Shown: positions 45,573 through 57,942 of the stretch, piece by piece
Layout of the letters: each line of letters opens with the position of its first letter
Numbering within the stretch: position 1 is the first letter of the stretch
NCBI RefSeq assembly: GCF_003473485.1
Contig: NC_053046.1
Coordinates: forward strand, 2,614,001 to 2,678,000
Direction of reading: 5' to 3'
DNA: 64,000 nucleotides
Source of the DNA: Medicago truncatula
Lineage: Eukaryota > Streptophyta > Magnoliopsida > Fabales > Fabaceae
The notes under the pieces: model-generated
The model's database searches: none
Told to the model about the DNA's origin: nothing
Seen by the model: only the letters and a program-made list of their open reading frames with translations
Translations under genes and position numbers: made by a program

Positions 45573-47760
45573 CATTATTGTGTATATTCGTGTGTTCCAG
45601 TTGACACTTTACGTACCGAGTCCTAAGAGATCCCTGAATTAGATTGTATCTTTTGTTTTGTTAAATTTTTAAGGTTTGCTTCTATAGAAGTTTTAGTGTC
45701 CTGTTTGGATAGTTATCAACTGTTTGGATAGTTATCAAGGTCATTTATACTTGGAATCTGGCTAACGATAGGTACATAATTGTAGATATTATTATTATTA
45801 TTATTATTATCATTATTGTGTATATTCGTGTGTTCCAGTTGACACTTTACGTACCGAGTCCTAAGAGATCCCTGAATTAGATTGTATCTTTTGTTTTGTT
45901 AAATTTTTAAGGTTTGCTTCTATAGAAGTTTTAGTCTCCTGTTTGGATAGTTATCAACTGTTTGGATAGTTATCAAGGTCATTTATACTTGGAAGTTGGA
46001 TGCAACATACAATGTCAAGTGATGGACTGATCCCCTTGGCACATTTAATGAAGTAAAAAAAATCTTGACAAGTCTTTCCATGACATTTTTGTTCACAACC
46101 TGATAATGTAATATCGTCCTTTGTGGGCAGTGTTAAACTTTAAGTGAAAAACCTAAGAATCTTAGGCTACGATACAAAACAAATGAATTGATGTTTTGAA
46201 GAATATTGCACAGGCTAGGCAGCAAGTATGATTGTATTATGGTACTAAGCTTTTACATTTTTGTGATATTGTTGATCTTGTGGCTGTTATCAAATGAGTG
46301 GATGTTTTGAAGAGTATTTTACCTGCATAACAGTATATTTATGCTGATTTGATATCGTAGTTATTATGTAATTTATGTTGTGATTCTATGTCGATTATTT
46401 CAGAGCCTATATAATAGTCTCCGTGTGTTGTGTAAACGCGTGTTTCTCCATCTCATGCCTTTATTTTTCTCTCATTCAACAACTTGTTACGATGTTGGAC
46501 CCGTTTTACTTGTTGCTATAAGCAAACACTCGATGCTTCCTATAATCTTGTGTGACAAACATCTGATCATATCACAGCGTAGTGGAGTACACAATTTATC
46601 TACTCATTTAATTGCCGACCAAAAGTTGTGCTTGTATTTTTTATTACGACTTATATTCAATGTTTTTACTAGAACACCGCGCTTACTGTTTCTTAGTTGT
46701 ATGCCTACCTAACTATATTCTTTATGCAGTTTGCGCACTACATTGTGTGTAAGATTTAAGAGCGAGGTTGTGGCTTGTGGCGTTGTATATGCTGCAGCCC
46801 GTAGATTTGAAGTACCCCTTCCTGAGAACCCACCATGGTGGAAGGCATTTGATGCAGAAAAGTCTGGGATTGATGAAGTCTGCAGGGTTTTGGCTCACCT
46901 TTATAGCCTTCCCAAGGCACAATATTTACCAATTTGCAAGGAGTGGGACTCGTTTACATTCTCCAACATATCATTGGAATCAAAGTCTCAGTCAACTGCA
47001 AAGGTAATGGTCAATCTTGCTTTTGTAAACCTGTATTATCGACAATTAAGATATGGTTTTGATCAAACATTTGAAATCATTGCCACTCTGTAGGATGCTC
47101 CACAAAGTAGCTCCCCGATGAATGCTGAAACGTCAGCGCTAAAGGGAGCTCATGGAGAAGCTAATATTGACTCGACTGGTAGCAAGGGTGCTTTGGTAAA
47201 GCAAGCTAGTGATAAGCTGAACGATGCTAGGAAGTCTGATGATGATTCCAAAGGCATGGCTGCTGAGAGAGATGTAAAAGATGAACCCACACTGAAGTCT
47301 AAACCAGACCGTAAAATGGATGCCAGTGGGGAGTTACACAGGGACCGGGACAGAGAGAGGGACAGATTAAAATCAAGGGACCGTGATCGGGGAAGGGATT
47401 CTGATAAAGAACGTGAGCGCGACGAAGCTGAGAGGGTCAGACTCAAGGATCGTGGTCATCGTTCTAGGGAGAGAGCAAAGGACTCAGGTACTTTTATAGA
47501 TTTTATTTGTGATTATTGTTTTGTTGTTTGTTATTTAGACTAAGATTTAGTTTTTGTATTGGATGCAGGACATTCAGATAAGTCAAAGCGCCATTCATCA
47601 CATGGTATGAATCTATTTGTCTTTGTGAGTTTGCAGTTTTTTCCTTTCCCCTTTTACTATGTCTCAACTCTTAACACATTTTCATATTTCAGACCGTGAC
47701 CGTGATTACTACAGTTCGTCTTACTCGTCAAGAGAGAAAGATCGGCATAGATATCATTGA
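44206..47760 (+). CDS. CYCL1: Cyclin L (arginine-rich cyclin)
   Basis: Eight exons: 44206-44357, 44448-44529, 44610-44750, 45337-45506, 46730-47003, 47094-47487, 47569-47604 and 47693-47760, giving 438 aa with agreeing phases. Two cyclin boxes cover about residues 20-240: [57 protein letters not shown], the [12 protein letters not shown] helix and [20 protein letters not shown]. The tail is an SR-like domain rich in Arg-Asp/Arg-Glu/Arg-Ser pairs ([20 protein letters not shown]) ending [15 protein letters not shown]. Cyclin L partners CDK11/CDKG-type kinases in nuclear speckles and affects pre-mRNA splicing; the Arabidopsis homolog is CYCL1;1 (RCY1/MOS12). Intron 4 holds a duplication that copies the last 22 nt of exon 4 together with its donor. 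The gene is complete. Confidence 0.95.
45485..45994 (+). repeat. 265-bp tandem duplication spanning the exon 4 donor of cyclin L
   Basis: Copy 1 is 45485-45749 and copy 2 is 45750-45994. Each begins CTTGGAATCTGGCTAACGAT then AG|GTACATAAT, so copy 2 has the last 22 nt of exon 4 and its splice donor (at 45772). The copies differ mainly in an ATT microsatellite (longer in copy 1, about 45522-45571) and single bases. Near-identity shows recent origin. Confidence 0.93.
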
Positions 47761-47975
47761 CGTAACTTAGAAGAGCTAAGATATACCCACATCGTTTCCA
47801 TGATGCTCGTCAGAGTCAGTTATTTATATCTTTTCTGATGTGCCTTAATTGTTACCTCTATAAGTCAATGTATTAACAAGTTTTTATGTATTTTCATATC
47901 CCTGTATCCATGATGTGGAATATTTATCCTTTTGTATTAATAGTAGTTTATATATTTTTCCTATTATTTTATGTA

Positions 47976-48198
47976 GGGTTAATTAAGTTTTCAGTCCCTA
48001 TAAATATTCACAGTTTTGTTTTTAGTCCCTGTGACATTTTCCTTAAGCATTTTAGGGACCAAAAATGCTGATGGAAAAATTTTATAGGGACTAAAAATGC
48101 TGATGGAAAATTTTATAGGGACTAAAACGTGCAATTTTATTTTGTAGGGACTAAAAATAAAACTGTGAATATTTATAGGGACTAAAACTTAATTAACC
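47976..48198. mobile_element. MITE with GGTTAATTAAG ends and 9-bp target duplication
   Basis: GGGTTAATTAAGTTTTCAGT at the left is mirrored by ACTAAAACTTAATTAACC at the right; the arms run about 50 bp (CCCTATAAATATTCACAG, TTTTTAGTCCCT). Nine-base TTTTATGTA flanks both sides (47967-47975 and 48199-48207), as in Mutator-type insertions. Inside, ATGCTGATGGAAAA with TTTATAGGGACT is duplicated. 223 bp, in the 3' flank of cyclin L. Confidence 0.85.
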
Positions 48199-48944
48199 TT
48201 TTATGTAAAATGTTCATTTTTGTGTAGTATGTTTTATATAATCAGTATTAACTAATATGAAGATGTTAAATTATATAAGGAAATTCTTATTTGCTCCTGT
48301 AGAAAAATGAATAAGTTATTTAGGTGAGAGGATATAATGTTTAGGACTTTGTTGCACACAAATATATATCATTATAACTAAAATATATAATTTATGAGAA
48401 TAATGCTTTCTATCACTTAAATTGTTGAATTGAAAACAACAATTGGTCTTTGTTATGACGAGAATGCTTGTGTTTGTTTTTTCGCTTTTTCGAACGATGA
48501 CAACAATCGGTCTTTTTTATGACCTAGTAACAGAGCTACCCCGAACATTATCTTATGAAAGAGCTTAGTTCCTGGGCAACAGCATATGCAAAATGGAATC
48601 CAAGGGCCACCCCGAACAAACCAAGATTAGAAACTGATTTTAAATTTTGATGATGTTTATATCAACTATAAATATTAATAGTAAGATATATTACTTTTTC
48701 TTTTTGGTGGTATCAAATCAATATTTCAGTAGTCTGCTTTTGAAGAAATAAAAAAGAAAAACTCATAATAAATAACAACATGAAAGAATCTCCACACTCC
48801 ACAGACCATTCAATGTGTTCAGTTCACGAACATGAAGCACTAACATACAGTAGTTCATAATAATTTACACATACATATGAATATATGATTTGGTCAAAAT
48901 AGACACAAAAAAAACAAACACACATGCCGATGATGATGGATTAA

Positions 48945-50386
48945 TTAATCCCTTGCCTTGAAAGGAATTGCTCGGATCACTATCTGGTGATATAAAGCAG
49001 CAAGTGCAGCTCCAATGAAAGGTCCAACCCAGAAAATCCACTGTTTAATTTACCACAAAATTCAAACATTAATAAGTCACTTAAGCAGCACAAAAAAGAA
49101 ATTGAAGGCTACAACATCATATCAAAGTGAAAGGACTGGACATACGTGGTCATTCCAAGCATGGTCTCTGTTGTATATTATGGCAGCACCAAGACTCCTA
49201 GCTGGGTTAATGCCAGTTCCAGTAATGGGAATTGTAGCCAAGTGAACCAAAAACACAGCAAACCCAATTGGAAGAGGTGCCAAAATCTACAAATACAAAC
49301 ATCACAATACTCCTTAGTCCACAAAAATGAAGCATATATCATAGAGATGCTAGAAATACAACTCTTCATATATACATACCGGAACGTGAGAGTCTCTTGC
49401 ATTTCTCTTGGCATCAGTGGCAGAGAAGACAGTGTAGACAAGAACAAAAGTACCAACAATCTCAGCTCCAAGACCATCACCCTTGGTGTAACCAGGATTC
49501 ACAACATTTGCTCCACCTTTGTACAACTCATAACGAGCATTACCTTCAAAGCCCTTCACTACGCCGGCACCACAGATAGCTCCAAGACACTGCATTATTA
49601 TGTAGAATACTGCTCTTGTCAAGGACAGCTTCCTAGCCAAAAACAGACCGAATGTCACTGCTGGATTTATGTGCCCACCTGTTCCCAACCATCTCGTTAG
49701 TTTTGTTCTAAGCAAAATAATTTATAGTGCATCACCATCTTGAAATTGTGGAGTCCCTAATTTAGTAGACCCTCACATCATATTAATCTCTCTCTCTGTT
49801 TTTCTTTTTCTTTTGAGAGAATCTCTCTCTTTTTTTAACAAGTCATCATATTAATCTCTTAAATTTACAAAATATCATATAATATTTTATGATGAATCTA
49901 CATACCGAACCAACATTTCAGATTAAAGACTTGTCCGGTGTTTATGTGACACATTGAAACATGTACTTACATTCAATTACTCATTGGCAAGTATTAGTGT
50001 CATATTCGGTGTAAGTATCATGACTCATAAAAAAGTAAAGAAAAGAAAATGAAGTTACCTGAAATTCCAGCAGTGCAATAGACAAGAGCAAAGATCATAC
50101 CACCAAAAGCCCAAGCAATTCCTTGAATACCAACAGAGGCACATTTAGAGGGTGACCTATTCACACCCATCACAGTCAAGACAGTGATGTAAAGGAACAA
50201 GAAAGTTGCAACAAATTCAGCAATCCCAGCTCTATAAAATGACCATGACTTCAACTCTCCTGGCTCAAACAAAGGTGCTGGTGGTGCTTCTTTGTAGTCC
50301 TTACTATCACTCTGAGCTCCTGTGCCCAATGCATTCTTTTCTGAGAATTTGTTTGCTCCAACCTTAACATCTTCTTCCCTCTCCAT
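48945..50386 (-). CDS. PIP1: Aquaporin PIP1
   Basis: Four exons on the minus strand: 50386-50059, 49678-49380, 49286-49146 and 49040-48945, giving 287 aa. It is a plasma-membrane intrinsic protein with six membrane helices that passes water (and for some PIP1s CO2 or small solutes), often after assembly with PIP2 partners. Evidence: N-terminal [20 protein letters not shown], the PIP1 mark; [20 protein letters not shown]; first NPA in [11 protein letters not shown] (about 114-116); second NPA in [11 protein letters not shown] (about 236-238) with the selectivity arginine after it; [20 protein letters not shown]; short C-terminus AIPFKARD, typical of PIP1 (PIP2 tails are longer and phosphorylated). 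All junctions are GT-AG and the gene looks intact. The four-exon structure matches plant PIPs. Confidence 0.97.
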
Positions 50387-53300
50387 TCTTTTTCCCTCTC
50401 TCTCTTTTTTTAGCTAACAAAAACTAATCACTTCTGAGTTCTGTCCTTGGTTGAAGTTTATATTATTAGTGTGTGGGAATTTGAAAAAGTTAAAGTTCAT
50501 TGTTTATTTGCTTTGCTGGCTAATAATAACGGTAACAACTTTACTTTTTTTAGGGTAGAGTGTGACAATCTTTTGAGTTGTATAGGGACCATTCTAGAAT
50601 TAAAAACATGTCACCAATTGAAGGTTAAGATATTCAATTAATAAATAATGTTGAGGTGGATGATTCTGGAAACGACTAGTAGATGTTGATGGGTTCTGTT
50701 TGTTTGGTATCTTTTATGTTGTTCTTATCTTAACAGAGTGTTCAATGCTTTTTGTTTTGGATTTTAGATGTTCTGTGATTGGTTGTTTAGAGTCATAGGA
50801 TTCCCTTTGTTTTGTGTAATTAGCTGTTTTGAGTCATGGGATTTCCTTGGTGAAAAAAAAGTTAGTGCCAAGGTTTTAAACTTATAATTAGAATTAGAGA
50901 TATCTCTGAACTATGGTTCAAGTGTTTTTTTTTTTTTTTTTTTTTTGGAAAGAGTCCAACGACCGTCAATAACTGTTGAGAGGTGAATAATTGTGGTTCA
51001 AATCTGTGCTCCAACGTATAAAAGTCTCTTGCAACTACTACATGAATTGTACTTGCAACTACTGCTATAAGAATAAGAAAAACTATGTGATTATATGAGC
51101 ATTTATTATATTTTTTTGGTAACCTTTCGATTACAAAGGAAATGACCCCTAAAAATATGAAATTTTGGTTAAATTCATTAATCACTTGAGTTTAATTTCT
51201 TAAGAAAAAACGAGTAAATTCTTCAAATACCAATAGAGTCCATACTCCTTAAAGTATTATGAGGAAAAGAAAAGTAAAATGGGGAGCTGGCTTCCATTGA
51301 GAAGATGAAAAAGGGCAAAGTGATTAACGGTAGGATAGGAAAGTCTGAGGCAGAAGATTGGGTCGTTTGGTGACCGTTGGGAGTGACAGTCCCCAGCAAC
51401 CATGTGGATAAGGTAAACGGTTCATTTTGTCCGTAAGAATAATTTATTTTGCAACTGCGATGATTAATCTTTCGAGCATTGTATGATCTAATTGGATAGC
51501 AAATTCTTTTTAAGAGTTTTAACGCTGCTGCATCTCCAAGATTGAATTCGAACCCAACATCTGAGAAGGGCAAACCTAAACTCTTTTTAATACTTTTGTG
51601 TTTATCTCTCTCTTACCAACATATTCTATCTCATCTAAATAATTTATTTTAATCATTCATTCATACATCTAAAATGAACTTATGTCACCAATGGCACCAA
51701 AAAACTATGGCACCCAAGTATTTTCCTACGTGATATTTATCTTTTCTCCAAAACTCTTAAATTGATTTAGGGTTCATAATTTTCTGATGAAACTCAGGAT
51801 TCTCCAAATTCTATCATTATCCACGAGAAAAGTCGTTTGTAACTAATAAAAGCCGTGGGTAGGTAATATTGAATATCATCTTACTACTGCATGACTTCTA
51901 TAATTAATTTTTTGGAAAAACAAAGGAATGCTTAGCATCTATAATTTTTTAGGAAAACAAAGTGACAAATGTGAAGTTTATAATGGCTCAGCCTTAGATT
52001 CAGTTTAACACAGTGCATATTTCAACATAAGTCAAATCGTTATTGTTTTACAAAGCATGTTCATATTTTACAAACCACGGATTCACATTCACATTGATTA
52101 CACGCAAGTTCACATTTTGCATAACACACAATTATATTTCAAAACTTGTACACATACGACACCTACTTTGTATATATGCAATATAACTAACCTCTTGAGA
52201 GTGTATTTCTAGCATTTGTATATGGTTCGGTTATTTGTGTTGACGCTTGATTCTAACTGACGGTTTATTTTTAAGTTGACGATTTTTTCTTTCTTTCTTT
52301 AAACCATCCTACTTTAAAAATTTATTCCCCAATTCCCCAAATACTTGATTTTTTGTCCGAATTGGATAGGATACATTCTTGAAGGATCTAAATATTTAAT
52401 TAGTCTTAATTTTTTTGTCCTAATAGGATACATTCTTTGTTCTTATCTTATCTTTTTTATGTTATTCTATTAAAAAATGTACTCCAAAGAATCAAAATAG
52501 AAGACCAATTCATGTAGTCCGTTGAAGAAAACGAGTAACTCAATCATCTTCAACATCAATAAATCCCAAACAACAACCATTCCTGAAAACCCAACACCCC
52601 ATCATATATTCACCATATATTTACTAGAGAATTGATATTTGTACATTCATTTTATGATAACTTTTGGAACAATTCTCTTTCGATTGTTTGCATACTCTCG
52701 TTATGTTCTTAAAAGAAAAGAGAAAACAAAAATTATCCAAAAAATTATCACAAATATATTACTCTATTCACTATCATATAGTTTTGAACTCACAATATTC
52801 ACCAACAAAGAAACCAAAAACAACATAATCAATATCTCCATTTCAAGCCCCATTCATCATATTTACTAAAATCAAAAGAACAATTAAATATCTCTCTCAC
52901 GTTTGTTTTTTCATAACCCTGACTTTATTTTTCATTTACGTTTCAGACTTAGAAAGAAGATAACTCAAAAGTCTCATTTTATTCCTTCACAATTGTTTCC
53001 TGGCATTTTCTTTTATTTAGTTATCAGTTAATTAACACTTATTTTAATAGTGAAGCACAATCAAGTTGTATTATTTTTATTTTTCACTTTTTACATTATT
53101 TTTATTTTCTTATTCTTTGTATTTTTATAGTGAAGCACAATCAATTAAATTCAAAAGGTGAACTCTGATAAAACACACAAAAAATGAAATAAATAATGAT
53201 TGGAAAATGATTCAAAAGGTGAACTCTTCGCCCTTAGGTAGCAATTTCAATGAGCTAGTTTGGTTTCTTAAAAAAATATTTACCAAATATACACATATGA

Positions 53301-53684
53301 AATAAATGGTAAATATATCTTTATTTTTTCCCTCTAATTAATGCCATTACAATATAGAAAATATCTGGTGGTCCTGGGTATCACCAGTAGACACTCCACA
53401 TTTTCTTCATGTGAGCTGAGTATTTACTCTTCTATCTAACAATATATATTCTTATTATATTGACATGATGAGTAATAACCCAGTCTCTGTTCAAATAAGG
53501 CAGAACTAGAGCACCTCCTACATATATTGATGTGAATCTCATCCTCACCATGTTCACTTCTTACAAAATTTCAGTTCCTACTAACAATTGCATACAATAT
53601 GGACTCATAGCTGGCAATAGATATTTTCGCTCGAGTTGTGGTCTTCAATCAGGCTGTGTTGGAATTCAAGTGTGAGAAGACACT
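50387..53684. other. PIP1 upstream region and spacer
   Basis: The first several hundred bases are the PIP1 promoter and leader; a TC run precedes the ATG. A GTGTC-type repeat similar to those at 11012-11320 lies inside PIP1 intron 1 (49920-50030) rather than here. The spacer has long A and T runs (for example 50927-50946), a degenerate tRNA-like word GTGGTTCAAATCTGTGC near 50993, and the MITE at 52625-52770. No gene seen. Confidence 0.4.
52625..52770. mobile_element. MITE with ATTGATATTTGTACA ends (copy 2)
   Basis: TAGAGAATTGATATTTGTAC at the left and ATTATCACAAATATATTACT followed by CTATTC at the right pair as inverted repeats and resemble the element at 29794-29966. More divergent than that copy. 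Confidence 0.55.
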
Positions 53685-56183
53685 TCATACTCGCCCAATA
53701 GGCGAAAAAGGCTGGTTCAGCATAGAGGGTCGATGAATTCCCTTGTGAATATTAGACATTTTTCTCTTCTCCTCTGCTATGACTGATTTGATGAATAATT
53801 CTACTTCTTCAATAAGTGTATTTAACGAACTGCATTGAGATAACGGTTGATTTTTCGCCTGTTCTGCCTTAGCACTGAAGGTAGATGTGCCATGCAAAAT
53901 GGCGACGCAAATGGAGAAAGCTTGTAATGAAGATAATTTGGCATGGAAATCAACTGCATATTGCCCCTCTTCAACTAATGTCATGCTAAAGGTAGGATTA
54001 ATTTCTTTGGTTCCCTGTGCACCAAAAATAGATAAAAAATGTAAGTACTATAGAAAACATCAGAGGCTCATAATTGAAGCATGTTACTGAAAAACTTAAT
54101 GAAACAGTGAAAGATCCAATCAAAAACTCATTGTTTGTTGTCCAATTAGGCTAATTATCTTTTTTCTTGTTTAACTGATTGTCTATGCATTCTATCTTTA
54201 ATTCTTTATATCAAATGCCATTGAAAACAAATAACAGGAAATAATTTCCTAGTTAGTTTGAAGAATTTTCTGACTAGCGCGGTTTCATTATTTGGCGCTG
54301 ACTAGCTTGTGCAATTGTTCTATAAAATTTGCTACCATCATATGAGAAAAGAGAGCACAAAAATTGAATTATGACGATTTAATCGATTGGAACAAAGGTA
54401 CTTGACCAAACATGATTTTAAATTGCGGAAAAATAAGTACAGGGAAACTAATAGCATGACTGTATTCTTAAATACATGTTCCTGGTATTTGATAGGTGCA
54501 TATGAATACACACATTCAACCAAATCAATTTTATAAAATCAAAATCACGTCTGTCAAATATTCTTATTTAATTTGAGAACTGGTGTACGAAATTCCATGT
54601 ATCTAAATTCCTTAAAGAAGGGCTACATGAGATTTAATCTTTACCTGAGGCTGAGAGAAAAGTTCTAGTGGTTGATATTTCTCCACAAGAGGGCGATCTT
54701 CATGAAATTGAACACTAGGATTGCCTAAAAGAATAAGAGGGCAGGCCATGTCCCAGCCACCACAGTCGCAACCTCCACCATGTTTCCATCGATCAAGTAA
54801 CGATGAAGGACCCTCACTTTCAGCACTCGGCAAACCATGGTTTCCAATTGGTAGTACCACCTTCACTTGCTCTACTGGTGAAGAGACATCACTTTGTTTG
54901 GAATGTGCTTTAGTTTTCATTCTATCACCTCTTTTGTATTTCAAGCTTTCTCTCTTATGAAAAGGTATTCGCAAAACAATAGCAGCACTTTCAAGGCTAG
55001 AAGCATTCAGAGTTTTCGAAGCATCTTGTTTGCTGTAAGACTTTTTCTTTGGTATAACACTTTTTCTTGAATGAGTAAAATCATACAACACAAATTCTGT
55101 AACCATATAGTTTCCAATTACTCCATCTTCTAATTCAGAACATAAACTACAAGAAACTAGCATCTGTGCTACCATTGATGATGAATCTTTGTCACAATGT
55201 TGAGATCCCAAGCCTGCATTACTCTTCGTTCTAGTATGAAAAGAGTGAAAGGTATATACCCAATTTAAAGCATTACCTACTCTCCATGTCTTTGCAACAA
55301 AGACATCTTCAGGGGAATTTACCTTAAACTCAAAATAAGGAAGTCCTTGTTTGTTTTTCATCTTGAGATTGCCATGCAAATGAACATGTGAGCATGCTAG
55401 ACCAGAATCCTTAATTTCTCTATTGACAAATTCAGAAACAATGTCAGCACCTTTTGTTGTGTTGGAAAAGTCATTCAACAAAGATTTTTGACAAGCCATG
55501 TTTCTTGCAACTTTCTTTGACTTTGTGAAAGGATTTAGCCTTTTTCTGATTGGAGTGAATGGGACTTTTGAACTCACTCTTGATGAACAATCACTTTCTG
55601 ATGGATATGGTTGGTGAGAATGAGTTATTTTCACTTTTTGAAGAGGAGAATTATTACCAATTACAAGAGAATCATTAACCTTATTACTTCTAATCTTTGA
55701 ATTTACAGAACCTACTACTTCTACTACACTAGATTTTTTATCACAAACACCTGAATTTATGCAAAATTCAATAAAACTACTTGATATGTTGTGATCCATA
55801 CAAGTACAGGAACAAGAAACCGATGGAGATTGAGAACTCAATTGTGAATCCTGAGATATTACTGAAGAAGGTGTCTCAACCTCAACAGAATCTTCATCAT
55901 CTGAACCACTACACAATGCATAAAAAATGCTACCCGAATAAGAGTTGTCACTAGTCCTACTTGAAATTTCTATCTTTTTCCTTTCCTGAATTGTGGCCAT
56001 TTTCTTCTGATTTGGACTCAGATAAATGGAACCTCTTCTAGTTTCTATATTCTCTTCTAGTCTATGAGATCTACATGATTTCTCCTTCTTCACATTCAAA
56101 CAGTTTTGATGAGATGGAAGAACAGAATTGGGACTGAGAATCACAGTAGACTTGTCATTGAGATCCAACTCTTGTCCCATCAA
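53685..56183 (-). CDS. DUF3527 domain protein
   Basis: Two coding exons, 56183-54645 and 54014-53685, giving 622 aa. The first third is polar and Ser-rich (LSPNQKKMATIQERKKIEIS) with a CSCTCMDHN cysteine cluster. The conserved part begins near residue 225 (PFTPIRKRLNPFTKSKK), continues LPYFEFKVNSPEDVFVAKTW, VLYDFTHSRKSVIPKK and the signature GGGCDCGGWDMACPLILL, then crosses the intron into GTKEINPTFSMTLVEEGQYA, VDFHAKLSSLQAFSICVAIL and LFIKSVIAEEKRKM. This is the DUF3527 family, plant-specific, probably cytoplasmic or nuclear; no biochemical role is known. Complete and intact. Non-coding 5' exons may lie between 56200 and 56750. Confidence 0.92.
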
Positions 56184-57064
56184 TAATTCCAGAGTCCTAT
56201 AATTATACTATTAGTTTTTTTTTTGCAAGGGTGAGTAAAATTGAACAGCAACAGTTTATCATTCAGCATAAAGTTTACTACTATTACAAGTAAAATAACG
56301 CACATATATTTAGCTCAGCTTCTCATTCAGCATAAACAAAAAAATCACAGAAAAACATGAAAATAACAATTTAAGATGTAGTAAAAAGATATGAGGAAAT
56401 TGCAAAGAAAACAGAAAGGTAAAAATACTTATGTAACGCAGATATTTTTTTGTAAAGTGATGATAATTGTATTTCAAATGATGAGTATAGTAGTAAGTAA
56501 CAGTAGTAAAGTTTCTTTGATATCAAATCATAGTAACAGTGAAAAAAGAGGAGAAAGGAAAAGGAAGTGAATGTTGGACAAGAAAAACAATGTGAATACA
56601 CTACACTAGGCATTCATTGTATGCAAAAGAAGGTAGAGACAAGAGAGAAGGACTGAAAATTCTCTCACACACGAGAAAAACAAAAGACAGCGCAGTGATG
56701 GATGATATGATCTTCTGTTAAAAAAACAAAAGCTACATATATATGTCTTTTTTTCATTTCAAGCACTATCATAGTGTTTCTTTTGTCTCTTCTATTATTT
56801 TACCTTTATTTTTGTCTACCCTCACCATATGGGTGGGACCACTCATCCATGCCATCCAGTACAGGCTTGTTCACTGTGTTCATGGGGTAAGATAAAGTCA
56901 AACATTTTAATTTTTTATGCACAAATTTTCATTAAAAATTTATGATTTAAGATTCTTAAAAAATGTTTTAGAGCCACTCGTTAATATTTCCTTTATTAAA
57001 ATTGTTAACTATCTACCAAATTATTAAATGTTATTAACCGCATTTTTTCGACAACCCGCTTATT
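56184..57064. other. DUF3527 upstream region, no further gene seen
   Basis: Probably 5' UTR, a leader intron and the promoter of the minus-strand DUF3527 gene; a CT-rich region (56640-56690 on the minus strand) may mark the transcription start. Beyond 56820 only AT-rich sequence. Confidence 0.45.
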
Positions 57065-57195
57065 TGTCCACGTGAACTTAACTTAGTTGACAAAGACATT
57101 GCATTATATATGTAAGGATTGAGGTTTGAACTCCTGACATCTGAATTATTCATCTTAACAGATCAATTTCTAACCACCAAACTACTTGACAAAAA
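57065..57195 (+). mobile_element. tRNA-derived SINE (copy 3)
   Basis: CCACGTGAACTTAACTTAGT followed by TGACAAAGACATTGCATTAT and GAGGTTTGAACTCCTGACAT repeats the A-box/B-box layout of 42722-42805 and 37866-37945. It carries more of the 3' body (CAATTTCTAACCACCAAACT) than the other copies. Confidence 0.6.
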
Positions 57196-57942
57196 AACTA
57201 ATTATGAAGATTAACAGTTTATGTATTTTTATAAAACGTCCTTAACTTGGTAGGTATGTAAACAAGATCATAAAACTATAAAATTTCCATGATATCTGCA
57301 AACAAGAGCGTTGATCCTATTGGTTGGAGGATTGAGACGAGAAACAAAGACTTTCAGCACCATCAATTGTTACATCTCAACCACACATTTGATATCATAT
57401 TTATTCGTAACAAGATTATAATGTTCAACATTCAACTCATCCACTTTTGTGTAATCTTAATCATAACAAACATTTCCTGTTTAATAGAGTGATAACTAGC
57501 ATCATTAGGTTTGACATTATCTCTTATCATCACAGTTGCTGCTCTTTTAGTAGATTTCACCTCTACAATGCCGGGATATAATTGAGTTATAGCAGCACCC
57601 GAGAGTAAAATCGTCATCTTTTGATTCATTGGCAATCTGCAGTGCACGTAATTCATTGATTAGAATAAGATAACTATGATAGTTCAATACAAAATATTTA
57701 AGCCGTGAACTTCGTTTTCTATTAACAAAAACGTAAGATGTCATATTTTAAGCCCTTCACCCTGCATTCAACAATTTATCCTTATATGAGAGGGAAATTT
57801 TCGCTCCTATTCCTTATCAACTTTAATAAGATGGAGTAATTTACATGTTAATTTGAATGATTATGAATGACAAGTAAGCTTTTTGACGAAATATCTTGTT
57901 AATCCAATAAATATATCCCACCATTTCCATTTCTCGCTTCAG

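Noticed and set aside
45304-45642. Polyisoleucine-containing frame
   Set aside because: The isoleucine run is just the ATT microsatellite read through past the exon 4 donor of cyclin L.
47150-47446. Minus-strand Ser/Leu-rich frame opposite cyclin L exon 6
   Set aside because: It is the antisense shadow of the Arg-Asp/Glu/Ser repeats of the cyclin L tail.
57432-57656. Minus-strand frame with text such as LLSGAAITQLYPGIVEVKST
   Set aside because: It looks faintly coding, but I recognise no family, there is no promoter or partner exon, and the neighbouring frames are broken by stops.
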